14,477 bases of DNA, from NCBI GenBank assembly GCA_013289445.1, contig JABCZZ010000025.1, positions 1 through 14,477 of the forward strand. The letters run 5' to 3'. The first letter of the stretch is position 1, and every line of letters begins with the position of its first letter. A program made the position numbers and the translations under genes. This DNA comes from Alphaproteobacteria bacterium. Its GTDB lineage: Bacteria > Pseudomonadota > Alphaproteobacteria > Rickettsiales > JABCZZ01. The notes below the pieces were generated by a model. The model was given only the letters and a program-made list of their open reading frames with translations. It made no database searches and was not told the origin of the DNA. This document shows positions 1-6,973 of the stretch, piece after piece.

Positions 1-471
1 ATCGCGGATGACTGCGCCGGTAGGCGAAGTGATGACGCCGATGACGCGCGGCATGAAAGGCAGGGGCTTTTTGCGGCTTGCTTCAAACAGCCCTTCGGCG
101 GCAAGCATGGCCTTGCGTTTCTCCAGCAGTGCCATCAATGCGCCGATACCTGCGGGCTCGATTTCCTTCACCACGATCTGGTATTTGGAGCTGCCCGGAT
201 AGGTAGTGATATTACCGGTGATGATGATTTCCAGACCTTCTTCGAGTTTAAAGGGTATGCGCGTGCCGCGCCAGGAGACAACTTCGAGCACGGCTTTCTC
301 ATCCTTAAGACGGAAATAGGAGTGGCCCGAAGAATGCGCACCGCGATAGCCGGAAATTTCGCCGCGCACGCGCACCTGGCCGAAATTATCTTCGACCACG
401 CGTTTGAGCGCCATCGCGACTTCGGTCACGCTATAGGCGAACTGGTTGTGTGCGGCGTCAATTTCTGGCAT
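1..471 (-). CDS. xseA: Exodeoxyribonuclease VII large subunit, 5' part only (runs off the window)
   Basis: XseA is the catalytic large subunit of exonuclease VII, a cytoplasmic nuclease that degrades single-stranded DNA together with the small subunit XseB. Reading the minus strand from an ATG at 471 gives 157 codons that run exactly to base 1. The first ~105 residues look like the N-terminal OB-fold (tRNA_anti_2) domain, with the motifs VRGEISGYR and [10 protein letters not shown]. The start of the catalytic domain follows, ending in [13 protein letters not shown], a hallmark of the family. The E. coli protein is about 456 residues, so roughly a third is present. No Shine-Dalgarno sequence is visible before the ATG. 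The gene faces purD with only 37 bases between the two starts, an arrangement I recall from other alphaproteobacteria. Identification is firm; the start is the only in-frame ATG that fits the family N-terminus. Confidence 0.95.
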   Translation of the reverse strand, partial: MPEIDAAHNQFAYSVTEVAMALKRVVEDNFGQVRVRGEISGYRGAHSSGHSYFRLKDEKAVLEVVSWRGTRIPFKLEEGLEIIITGNITTYPGSSKYQIVVKEIEPAGIGALMALLEKRKAMLAAEGLFEASRKKPLPFMPRVIGVITSPTGAVIRD

Positions 472-508
472 GGTGCGCGCATCATAAACGGCGTGACAAA
501 AAAACGGT

Positions 509-1771
509 ATGAAAATCTTGGTCATCGGCAGTGGCGGCAGGGAACATGCATTGGCCTGGCGCCTCAAGCAGTCCCCCCAGGTGACGCAGATATTCTGTGC
601 GCCGGGTAATGGCGGCATCGGCGAGGACGTCGCCAATGTTGCGCTTGCCTCACAAGAAGAGATTGTTGCCTTCGCCAAAAAAGAAAATATCGGATTGATC
701 GTTATCGGCCCTGAGGCGCCACTGGTCGAAGGCCTTGCCGACACGTTACATGCGAACAACATCCCGGTGTTCGGCCCATCGGCCAAAGCCGCGCAGCTCG
801 AAGGTTCCAAGGGGTTTACCAAGGACCTCTGCCAGAAATATAATATTCCGACCGCAGCCTATGGCCGCTTTGCCGATGCCAAGGCGGCCAGGGATTATAT
901 TACTAAACATGGCGCGCCGATTGTGGTGAAGGCCGATGGGCTTGCCGCGGGCAAAGGTGTCGTGGTGGCGATGACCAAGGACGAAGCCTTCGCTGCAGTG
1001 GATGAAATGATGGGCGGAAAATTCGGCAAGGCAGGCGTTTCTGTCGTTGTCGAGGAATGTATGCAAGGCGAGGAAGTAAGTTTCTTTGCCCTCACCGATG
1101 GCAAGGATGCCATTGAGTTCGGCTCAGCCCAGGATCACAAGCGCGTGGGCGACGGTGACACAGGGCCCAACACTGGCGGCATGGGAACCTATGCGCCCGC
1201 ACCGGTGATGAGTGAAACGTTGCGCAAGCAGGTGATGGATACGATTATTTTTCCGACCGTAGCGGCGATGGCTCGGGAAGGCATACCCTATAAAGGCGTG
1301 CTTTTTGCAGGATTGATGCTTACCGAATCCGGCCCCAAGCTGCTTGAATATAATGCGCGCTTCGGCGATCCGGAGACGCAGGTGCTGATGATGCGGCTGG
1401 AGAGTGATTTAGTGGACGTACTCATGGCCTGCGCCAAAGGCGGGCTTGATAAGGTGCAGATTCGCTTTAAGCGGCAAGCCGCAGTCTGCGTGGTGATGGC
1501 AGCGAACGGCTATCCCGCTGAATACAAAAAAGGCAGTGTGATTGGCGGTCTTGAAAAGACCTCTTGCATGCCGGGCGTTAAAGTGTTTCATGCCGGCACT
1601 GAAAAGCAAGAAGGCAAAATTCTTGCAACAGGCGGACGTGTGCTGGGCGTCACCGCGCTCGGAGCCACGATCGCCGAAGCGCAAAAACTGGCATACAAGG
1701 CAGTCGATACCATTGACTGGAAAGACGGGTTCTGCCGTCGCGACATCGCTGCGCGCGCCCTTAAGTCTTAA
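509..1771 (+). CDS. purD: Phosphoribosylamine--glycine ligase (GARS)
   Basis: PurD makes glycinamide ribonucleotide from phosphoribosylamine, glycine and ATP, the second step of de novo purine synthesis, in the cytoplasm. The 420-residue product has the usual family length. Seen in sequence: the N-terminal [17 protein letters not shown] motif, the [12 protein letters not shown] segment, the ATP-grasp region with [16 protein letters not shown] (about residues 140-155), the [19 protein letters not shown] loop (about 211-229) and the metal-binding [14 protein letters not shown] segment (about 284-297). It is a stand-alone enzyme; no AIRS (PurM) or PurN domain is fused. There is only a weak ribosome site before the ATG, but the family N-terminus begins exactly here. 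The gene is divergent from xseA and ends five bases before the stop codon of yciB on the other strand. Confidence 0.98.
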   Translation: MKILVIGSGGREHALAWRLKQSPQVTQIFCAPGNGGIGEDVANVALASQEEIVAFAKKENIGLIVIGPEAPLVEGLADTLHANNIPVFGPSAKAAQLEGSKGFTKDLCQKYNIPTAAYGRFADAKAARDYITKHGAPIVVKADGLAAGKGVVVAMTKDEAFAAVDEMMGGKFGKAGVSVVVEECMQGEEVSFFALTDGKDAIEFGSAQDHKRVGDGDTGPNTGGMGTYAPAPVMSETLRKQVMDTIIFPTVAAMAREGIPYKGVLFAGLMLTESGPKLLEYNARFGDPETQVLMMRLESDLVDVLMACAKGGLDKVQIRFKRQAAVCVVMAANGYPAEYKKGSVIGGLEKTSCMPGVKVFHAGTEKQEGKILATGGRVLGVTALGATIAEAQKLAYKAVDTIDWKDGFCRRDIAARALKS

Positions 1772-1776
1772 CGTTG

Positions 1777-2322
1777 CTAAGAGTTCGCCAGATGTTTCTG
1801 GATGAAGCCGAGTTGCAGTACGGCAAAGACGAACGTAAGCCCGATAAGGCCGAATACTTTGAAGTCCACCCAGAGATCGGTAGAGACATTGCGCCAGACA
1901 AGCTCATTGAGCATGGCCATGGCGAGGAAGAAAAATCCCCAGCGCCGCGAAAGCAGCCACCAGCCGCGCTCGGTAAGGTCAAAGGCAAGTCCCAGCACCG
2001 GTTTGAGCAACCCTTTTTTATAATAACAGCCGGTGAGCAATATCCCGGCAAAGGTAAGATTGACCAACGTGGGCTTGATTTTGATAAAAGTATCGTTGTG
2101 AAACCACAAAGTGAGACCGCCGAAAATGCCCACGACAATGGCAGTGATGAGCGGGGCCAGCGCAATTTTGCGTTCAAATAAATAAATAATGGCGATAACC
2201 ACGACAGTCACCCCCATTAACAGCGCGGTGGCGGCATAAAGCCCAAGCCATTTATAGCCGGCGAAAAACACGGCAAGCGGCAGCAGGTCTAGCGTAAACT
2301 TGGTTTGTGGGTTTAGGGACAC
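1777..2322 (-). CDS. yciB: Septation protein A / inner membrane protein YciB (IspZ family)
   Basis: YciB/IspZ is a small polytopic inner-membrane protein linked in other bacteria to septation and envelope integrity; its biochemical activity is not settled. The 181-residue product is almost all hydrophobic segments, about five or six. It carries the family's signature stretches NDTFIKIKPT (about residues 76-85) and NELVWRNVSTDLWVDFK (about 139-155), followed by FGLIGLTFVFAVLQ. The start is a GTG at 2322 in front of SLNPQTKF, which matches the usual N-terminal position of the family. The only purine-rich site upstream (AGGAAAG) is rather far away, so the exact start is less certain than the identity. 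The gene converges on purD and is divergent from phoB across 117 bases. Confidence 0.95.
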   Translation of the reverse strand: MSLNPQTKFTLDLLPLAVFFAGYKWLGLYAATALLMGVTVVVIAIIYLFERKIALAPLITAIVVGIFGGLTLWFHNDTFIKIKPTLVNLTFAGILLTGCYYKKGLLKPVLGLAFDLTERGWWLLSRRWGFFFLAMAMLNELVWRNVSTDLWVDFKVFGLIGLTFVFAVLQLGFIQKHLANS

Positions 2323-2398
2323 AGGGGACGGTCTTTCCTGATTTGTTTACGATTCGCTAACTTTTGTCCGTTAAAAGCGCAGAGGATGCTTAAAAAAG

Positions 2399-2426
2399 TT
2401 GACCCACCCTTAAATTGCATTATCAC
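2399..2426 (+). promoter_or_regulatory. Candidate sigma-70-type promoter upstream of phoB
   Basis: In the yciB/phoB divergent gap (2323-2439) a TTGACC box at 2399-2404 is followed after 16 bases by TATCAC at 2421-2426, about 14 bases before the first phoB ATG. Five of six bases of the -35 match the consensus; the -10 is weaker. CTTAA (2409-2413) and TTAAG (2427-2431) flank the -10 region as a short inverted repeat. I see no convincing Pho box here. The assignment rests on position and box similarity only. Confidence 0.35.
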
Positions 2427-2439
2427 TTAAGACATATTT

Positions 2440-3186
2440 ATGAGCGGACCGCAACCAATGGAAACTAAAGTGCTGCTTGTCGAGGACGAAGTCGCGATCG
2501 TCACGATGCTGCGCTATAATCTCGAACGGGAAGGCTTCAAGGTCTATTCCACCGGCGATGGCGATGAAGCTGTCGGTTTGGTGAAAGCCCACAAGCCCGA
2601 TGTCATCGTGCTCGACTGGATGCTGCCCGGCATGTCGGGTGTGGATATTTGCGCCGAGCTCAGGCGCCAGGAAGAAACCAAGACGGTGCCCATCATCATG
2701 CTCTCCGCCAGGGGTGAAGAGTCCGACCGCATTCGCGGCCTCGATGCCGGTGCGGATGATTACATGGTGAAACCGTTTTCGCCCAGCGAACTGATTGCCC
2801 GTATCCGTGCGGTGCTGCGTCGTCTTCGTCCGGCACTTTCCGAAAAGACCCTTTCCTTCAGCGACCTCAAGATGGACATGGGTACGCATCATATTACCCG
2901 TGCCGGCAGGGACGTGCATTTAAGTCCCACCGAATTCGGCCTGCTGCGGTACCTGATGGAACATCCTCACCGCGTCTTCTCGCGCGAACAACTGCTTGAT
3001 GCCGTCTGGGGTCACGATATTTATGTCGAATTGCGCACGGTCGACGTCCATATCCGCCGCTTGCGCAAGGGTCTTGATCCCGATGGCAAGCTGCCGGAGC
3101 TCATCCGTACCGTGCGCTCCGCTGGTTACGCGCTTGAAGAAGTGCCGGCGGGCGAGAAGCAGCCTGAAACCCCTGGCGACGACTAA
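2440..3186 (+). CDS. phoB: Phosphate regulon response regulator PhoB
   Basis: PhoB is the DNA-binding response regulator activated by the PhoR kinase at low phosphate; it binds Pho boxes and turns on phosphate uptake genes. The 248-residue product has a receiver domain (about residues 8-125) with acidic pocket E15/D16, phospho-acceptor D59 in VLDWMLPG, S89 in MLSARGEE and K111 in YMVKPFSP. An OmpR/PhoB winged helix follows (about 140-238), with LSPTEFGLLRYL, VFSREQLLDAVWG and RTVDVHIRRLRKGL. Receiver plus wing match PhoB better than other OmpR-family members. A second ATG at 2458 (METKVLLVEDE) is an equally plausible start, as neither has a good ribosome site. No phoR, phoU or pst genes are in view, which differs from the common pst-phoU-phoB order; the next gene starts 6 bases downstream. 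Confidence 0.92.
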   Translation: MSGPQPMETKVLLVEDEVAIVTMLRYNLEREGFKVYSTGDGDEAVGLVKAHKPDVIVLDWMLPGMSGVDICAELRRQEETKTVPIIMLSARGEESDRIRGLDAGADDYMVKPFSPSELIARIRAVLRRLRPALSEKTLSFSDLKMDMGTHHITRAGRDVHLSPTEFGLLRYLMEHPHRVFSREQLLDAVWGHDIYVELRTVDVHIRRLRKGLDPDGKLPELIRTVRSAGYALEEVPAGEKQPETPGDD

Positions 3187-3192
3187 AGCTAA

Positions 3193-4203
3193 ATGGTTCT
3201 GTCTTCCCTGTCGCCTGATGTTGTTGCCAAGGCCCATCAGCGCATAAAGCCGTATATCAACAAAACTCCGCTGCTTACGTCTTCACTTCTGAATGAGTGG
3301 CTTGGCCATCGCGTTTTGTTCAAGGCCGAAGGCCTGCAGAAAATCGGGGCGTTCAAGATCCGCGGCGCAATGAATACGCTGCTTACGCTCAAGGAACAGG
3401 GAAAATTGCCTAAGGAAATAGTGGCGTTCAGCTCCGGCAATCATGCGCAGGCGGTTGCGCTCGCGGCAAAAATACTGGGCATTAAAGCGAATGTCATCAT
3501 GCCGGCTTTTACTTCTGCCATCAAGATTCAGGCTACCCGCAGCTACGGTGCGAACGTCATTTTAACACCCACACGCCAGGAGGCTGAAGCGCTCGCGCAG
3601 GACTTTGTAGCCAAGGGAGTGGAGTTGATTCCGCCTTATGACCGCGATGAGATCATCGCAGGGCAGGGTACAGCTTGCTATGAGGCGCTGATGGAAGATA
3701 ACAGCCCCGATGCAGTCTTCGCGGCCTGTGGCGGCGGCGGTTTGCTTTCGGGCACTTATCTTGCGGCACAAGCGGTGAAGCCTTCCGCGCTTGTTTTCGG
3801 GGCGGAACCACTAGAGGGCAATGACGCCGTGCAATCCTTGCGCGCAGGCAAGATAGTGCGGCTTGCCGATACACCCAAGACCGTCGCAGACGGCGCAAGC
3901 ACGCTCAATATTTCCGAACGCACGTTTCAGTATCTCAAGCGCCTCGCCGGCATCTATGAAATCACCGAGGACGCAATGATCTACTGGACTCAGTGGCTGA
4001 CGCATCTGCTTAAAATAGCTGTGGAACCCACCTCCGCTGCGCCCATGGCTGCAGCCTGCGAGTGGCTCGCTACGCAGAGCACGCCGAAGACGGCACTTGT
4101 CATTTTATCAGGCGCCAATATTGCACCGCAGATGCACCAGCGCATCTGGCAGCAGAATCATCTGGAAATAACGCCCGCAGCGCGTAAGCTGTCTACATCA
4201 TAA
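3193..4203 (+). CDS. PLP-dependent threonine/serine dehydratase, catalytic domain only
   Basis: This is a fold-type II PLP enzyme of the threonine dehydratase/serine racemase family. Such enzymes deaminate L-threonine or L-serine to the 2-keto acid and ammonia in the cytoplasm. In the 336-residue product, the Schiff-base lysine is K55 in GAFKIRGA, the substrate-binding loop is SSGNHAQAVA (about residues 79-88), the PLP phosphate loop is CGGGGLLSG (179-187) and the C-terminal cofactor contact is LSGAN. The protein has no C-terminal ACT regulatory domain, so it is closer to the catabolic/TdcB-like or serine-racemase-like type than to allosteric biosynthetic IlvA. GAFK in place of the more usual GSFK is also seen in hydroxyaspartate dehydratases of this family, so the substrate is open. 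It sits 6 bases after phoB and 11 bases before the peroxidase gene, most likely in one transcript. The ribosome site is weak. Confidence 0.85.
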   Translation: MVLSSLSPDVVAKAHQRIKPYINKTPLLTSSLLNEWLGHRVLFKAEGLQKIGAFKIRGAMNTLLTLKEQGKLPKEIVAFSSGNHAQAVALAAKILGIKANVIMPAFTSAIKIQATRSYGANVILTPTRQEAEALAQDFVAKGVELIPPYDRDEIIAGQGTACYEALMEDNSPDAVFAACGGGGLLSGTYLAAQAVKPSALVFGAEPLEGNDAVQSLRAGKIVRLADTPKTVADGASTLNISERTFQYLKRLAGIYEITEDAMIYWTQWLTHLLKIAVEPTSAAPMAAACEWLATQSTPKTALVILSGANIAPQMHQRIWQQNHLEITPAARKLSTS

Positions 4204-4207
4204 AGGA
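4203..4207 (+). promoter_or_regulatory. Ribosome binding site that fixes the peroxidase start
   Basis: AAGGA at 4203-4207, overlapping the last base of the dehydratase stop codon, lies 7 bases before the ATG at 4215. The alternative TTG at 4209 would be only one base away from it and cannot use it. This favours ATG 4215 as the start. Confidence 0.7.
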
Positions 4208-4214
4208 CTTGCCA

Positions 4215-4772
4215 ATGCGTCGCTTCACCGCCATTTTGCTGAGTTTTATAACCTTCTTTTGCATGGAGACAGGCGTTATGGCGGCAGACGATGTATACGG
4301 GCTTTCTTTCAAAACTATCGATGGCCAACCGCTGCCGCTATCACAGTTCAAAGGCAAGGTGCTGCTTGTAGTCAACACCGCGTCGAAATGCGGCTTTACT
4401 AAGCAGTATGCCGGTCTGCAGAAGCTTTATACCGACTACAAAGACAAAGGCCTGGTGATTCTGGGTGTGCCGTCCAACGATTTCGGCGGACAGGAACCCG
4501 GCAGCAATGGCGAGATCAAGAAATTCTGCGAGGTGAATTTTAATATTACTTTCCCCATGGCACAAAAAGAAGTGGTCACCGGCAAGGAAGCGCACCCGTT
4601 TTTTGCCAAGGTACGCGCCGAACAGGGGCTGCTTGCCGCCCCACATTGGAATTTCTATAAATATCTGGTGAGTCGCGATGGGCATCTGGTGGAATGGTAT
4701 TCCTCCAAGACCACGCCCGATGCCGATAAGCTCACCAAAGCCATCGAAGCGGAATTGGCCAAGAAACCTTAA
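4215..4772 (+). CDS. Exported glutathione peroxidase-family thiol peroxidase (Cys type)
   Basis: GPx-family proteins reduce hydrogen peroxide and organic hydroperoxides; bacterial Cys forms usually take electrons from thioredoxin rather than glutathione. With the start at ATG 4215 the product is 185 residues. Residues 1-23 form a signal peptide (MRRF, then a hydrophobic core, ending VMA|AD), so it should act in the periplasm. Seen: peroxidatic C59 in NTASKCGFT, Q93 in SNDFGGQEPGS and W145/N146 in PHWNFYKYL, giving the Cys-Gln-Trp-Asn catalytic set. C105 in KFCEVNFNITFP lies where the resolving cysteine of thioredoxin-dependent members is found. It probably shares a transcript with phoB and the dehydratase. 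An in-frame TTG at 4209 adds only two residues and lacks a usable ribosome site. It converges on the diguanylate cyclase gene ten bases away with no obvious terminator between them. Confidence 0.92.
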   Translation: MRRFTAILLSFITFFCMETGVMAADDVYGLSFKTIDGQPLPLSQFKGKVLLVVNTASKCGFTKQYAGLQKLYTDYKDKGLVILGVPSNDFGGQEPGSNGEIKKFCEVNFNITFPMAQKEVVTGKEAHPFFAKVRAEQGLLAAPHWNFYKYLVSRDGHLVEWYSSKTTPDADKLTKAIEAELAKKP

Positions 4773-4782
4773 GCCAACACGA

Positions 4783-5847
4783 CTATTGCTGATCAAATGA
4801 TTCTTGCGTCACGCGGTTGCGTCCACCCATTTTCGAGCGGTAAAGCGCGGCATCGGCGCGGCTGATAAACATGGCGACCGAATCAGCGCCCGGGCGATAT
4901 TGCGCTACCCCGATAGAGACAGTGACCAGACCGATGGAGACGCCCGTATCTTTGCGTACCAGATCGGTCTCGGCGACGGCCCTGCGCAGGCTTTCGGCGA
5001 CGGCTAAACCGCCCGCCAGCGGCGTATTGGGCAGCAGCACGGCGAATTCCTCGCCGCCGTAACGCGCCACGAAGTCCTTACCCTTTACCCCGTCCACCAG
5101 CGCGCGGCCTACCTTGCGCAGCACTTCGTCGCCAAACAAATGGCCGTGCTTGTCGTTAAACATTTTAAAATGATCGATATCGATCATGAGCAGGCTTAAG
5201 GCTGCAGCTTTTTCTACCGCCCACAATGAAAGCTCCTCAAGCTTGGATTCGAGCGCCTTGCGGTTAGCGACATTGGTAAGAAAATCACGCGAAGCTTCGG
5301 TGGTAACGCGCTCAAGCGTTTTCTTGAGTTCTGTGACCTCGCGCTTGGAGTCCTCGAGCTTATCGCCCAGCGCCGTGCCCGAATCACGGATGGCCACCGC
5401 GCGCGTGACAATCTCCCTGGCCAGCACTTTGAGTGTCGGGTCGGTGATTTTCTCAGACAGTTCAGTCACATGTGAATCGATTTCCTCGGTATAGGCCTGG
5501 GTATCGCCGCTGAATTTCTCAATCATATGCATGATTTCGCCCAGCACGTTCTGCGCATCCTGCGAAGTTTCTTCGATGGCTTTTTCTTTCTTTTCCGTCT
5601 CGTTCATGACGTATTTATTGAACAGATAGATGTTCACATCATCGGTAATGCGGGTTTCTTTCTTGCCCAGCAGCTGATTGAGCTCTTTTTTGAGCTCCTT
5701 GCGGTCGCCCGCCGTATAATGATACCACACCGTATAATTAACGGGATTGGGTTCGATGCCGCGCTCGGCCATAAGGGTAAGCGTCTGCCTGGCGAGTTTG
5801 AGGGCAGGAGTTTCGGGTGGTTTGGCAGAGGTGAATTTTAACGGCAT
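4783..5847 (-). CDS. Diguanylate cyclase (GGDEF domain)
   Basis: GGDEF proteins join two GTP into cyclic di-GMP, the messenger that controls motility versus attachment. From ATG 5847 the product is 354 residues. The N-terminal ~190 residues are soluble and mostly helical: a conserved-looking NYTVWYHYTAGDRKELKKEL stretch, then long charged helices ending in a coiled-coil-like linker. The C-terminal GGDEF domain runs from DFLTNVANRKALE to the end, with DIDHFKMFNDKHGH and the active-site RYGGEEF, so catalysis should be intact. The allosteric I-site normally reads RxxD; here the equivalent residues are KGKD, so the arginine is lysine and product inhibition may be altered. No membrane segment is evident. 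An in-frame GTG at 5889 would add 14 residues, but neither start has a clear ribosome site; I prefer the ATG because the family-like region starts just after it. Confidence 0.92.
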   Translation of the reverse strand: MPLKFTSAKPPETPALKLARQTLTLMAERGIEPNPVNYTVWYHYTAGDRKELKKELNQLLGKKETRITDDVNIYLFNKYVMNETEKKEKAIEETSQDAQNVLGEIMHMIEKFSGDTQAYTEEIDSHVTELSEKITDPTLKVLAREIVTRAVAIRDSGTALGDKLEDSKREVTELKKTLERVTTEASRDFLTNVANRKALESKLEELSLWAVEKAAALSLLMIDIDHFKMFNDKHGHLFGDEVLRKVGRALVDGVKGKDFVARYGGEEFAVLLPNTPLAGGLAVAESLRRAVAETDLVRKDTGVSIGLVTVSIGVAQYRPGADSVAMFISRADAALYRSKMGGRNRVTQESFDQQ

Positions 5848-5937
5848 AAGGGCGCTGATAATGGCATAAACGAAGGGTTTACATAGCACAACCCGAAGTT
5901 TTTAGCATAGGGTTTCGTGCGCCAAAACCAAGGCCAA

Positions 5938-5953
5938 AATTCGCGGCCGAATT
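5938..5953. repeat. Short perfect inverted repeat in the divergent gap before the 6028 gene
   Basis: AATTCG, loop CGGC, CGAATT: a perfect 6-base stem with a 4-base loop, located in the 180-base divergent region (5848-6027) between the diguanylate cyclase gene and the membrane protein gene. No T-run follows on either strand, so it is not a standard terminator; it could be an operator. Elsewhere in the gap there is a TATAAA at 5982-5987 but no matching -35 box at normal spacing. Confidence 0.5.
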
Positions 5954-6027
5954 ATGATGTAGATTTTGATTAATTTTCCCTTATAAATTGTCGACAGTAG
6001 TTAACGAGTAGGCTGAAGGATGCAATC

Positions 6028-6867
6028 ATGGCACGCAAAAACAGGTCTCGTATGACGCCGGAAACCCCCTCGGTGAATGGACCCGCAGCAAGCGAAGAGG
6101 ACGTGAAAATGGCAGCAATCGGAGGCGCATACAGCGCCAAGGTAACGCTGGTTAAACCTGTGCAGGAAGAAGAAACATCTGCGGGCAAAGCGAGCGAGAT
6201 ACCGCTGACCCTCACCCGTCCCAAGATTGGGCGCGCGCGCGGAGGTAAAGAAGAAGAAAAGAAATATCCCACACTTACTGCCACGGATGCTCAGGAAGAA
6301 AAGGCCACCGCCGGCCTCATTGAAAAAGAACAGGAAGTGGCGGCGGAAGATGTATTGCATGAAAATATCGCCACCGGACGCGCATGGGATGTCAAGTTCG
6401 CTATACTGCTGGTGACGTTGTTTGTGGCAGTGAATCTCGGCCTGACCGCGCTGCTCAGCCATAATCACAAGGCACGAATGGCGGATATAGCGGCCAAGGA
6501 AACAACCGCTGCGTCTGTGGCCAGTGTAGCTCCATCACCGGCAAAACCGGTGTTGGCATCGCAACCAACGACCAGCGTCGTTGCGCCTGCGGTGTTGCAT
6601 ACTGCGCCGCTCGCTGCTGCGCTACCGCCTGCACCGACCATTGATGGCGCAGCGCTCAAGCCGTTGCCTCAACCCGCTGCTGCCGCGCCTGCTAGTGTCG
6701 TGGCCAATGTACCTGCTCCTGCAGCAGTGTTGGCTCCTGCAGTGGCGCCTGTTGCCGTTGCCGTGCCTGCGGCTTCTGCTGCGGTGGTTGCCGAGCAGAA
6801 ACCGGTGATTTCCGTTTCTCCCAAGCCTGCGCAAGGAGACTTGCTCTCCATCGTCGGCAAGGATTAG
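6028..6867 (+). CDS. Unknown single-pass membrane protein with Ala/Pro-rich periplasmic tail
   Basis: I do not recognise a family. The 279-residue product has a charged, probably cytoplasmic N-terminal part (residues 1-120, rich in Lys and Glu, with an RPKIGRARGGKEEEKK patch near 64-79). One hydrophobic segment (about 123-144, FAILLVTLFVAVNLGLTALLS) follows. The C-terminal part (about 150-260) is made almost only of Ala, Pro and Val and is likely a flexible periplasmic arm. It ends in the less biased PKPAQGDLLSIVGKD. The layout recalls TonB-like or cell-wall-spanning proteins, but no TonB C-terminal domain or peptidoglycan-binding motif is visible. The start is well supported: GAAGGA at 6015-6020 lies 7 bases before the ATG. 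It is followed 106 bases later by the TAXI-type binding protein gene on the same strand, with no clear terminator between. Confidence 0.8.
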   Translation: MARKNRSRMTPETPSVNGPAASEEDVKMAAIGGAYSAKVTLVKPVQEEETSAGKASEIPLTLTRPKIGRARGGKEEEKKYPTLTATDAQEEKATAGLIEKEQEVAAEDVLHENIATGRAWDVKFAILLVTLFVAVNLGLTALLSHNHKARMADIAAKETTAASVASVAPSPAKPVLASQPTTSVVAPAVLHTAPLAAALPPAPTIDGAALKPLPQPAAAAPASVVANVPAPAAVLAPAVAPVAVAVPAASAAVVAEQKPVISVSPKPAQGDLLSIVGKD

Positions 6868-6973
6868 TTATCACACGCGTTTTCAGGAAGAGAACGCATC
6901 TTCGTATGCTTTAGGGCGGCTTTCTTGGTGAGGTCAGCAGACCGGACGGGAAAGAAAATGAAAGAGGTTACGC

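Noticed and set aside
322..609. Plus-strand frame overlapping the xseA and purD starts
   Set aside because: It lies antisense to xseA and overlaps the start of purD out of frame; no ribosome site or family resemblance.
1761..2181. Open frames on both strands overlapping yciB
   Set aside because: YciB explains the region with clear signatures; the other frames give low-complexity or unrecognised sequence.
2410..2919. Open minus-strand frame opposite phoB
   Set aside because: His-rich, family-less translation that is the usual mirror of a biased coding frame; phoB on the plus strand is certain.
6465..6874. Several open minus-strand frames in the 6028 gene region
   Set aside because: They arise because the GC-rich Ala/Pro/Val-coding stretch lacks stop codons in other frames; the plus frame has a good ribosome site and a coherent membrane topology.
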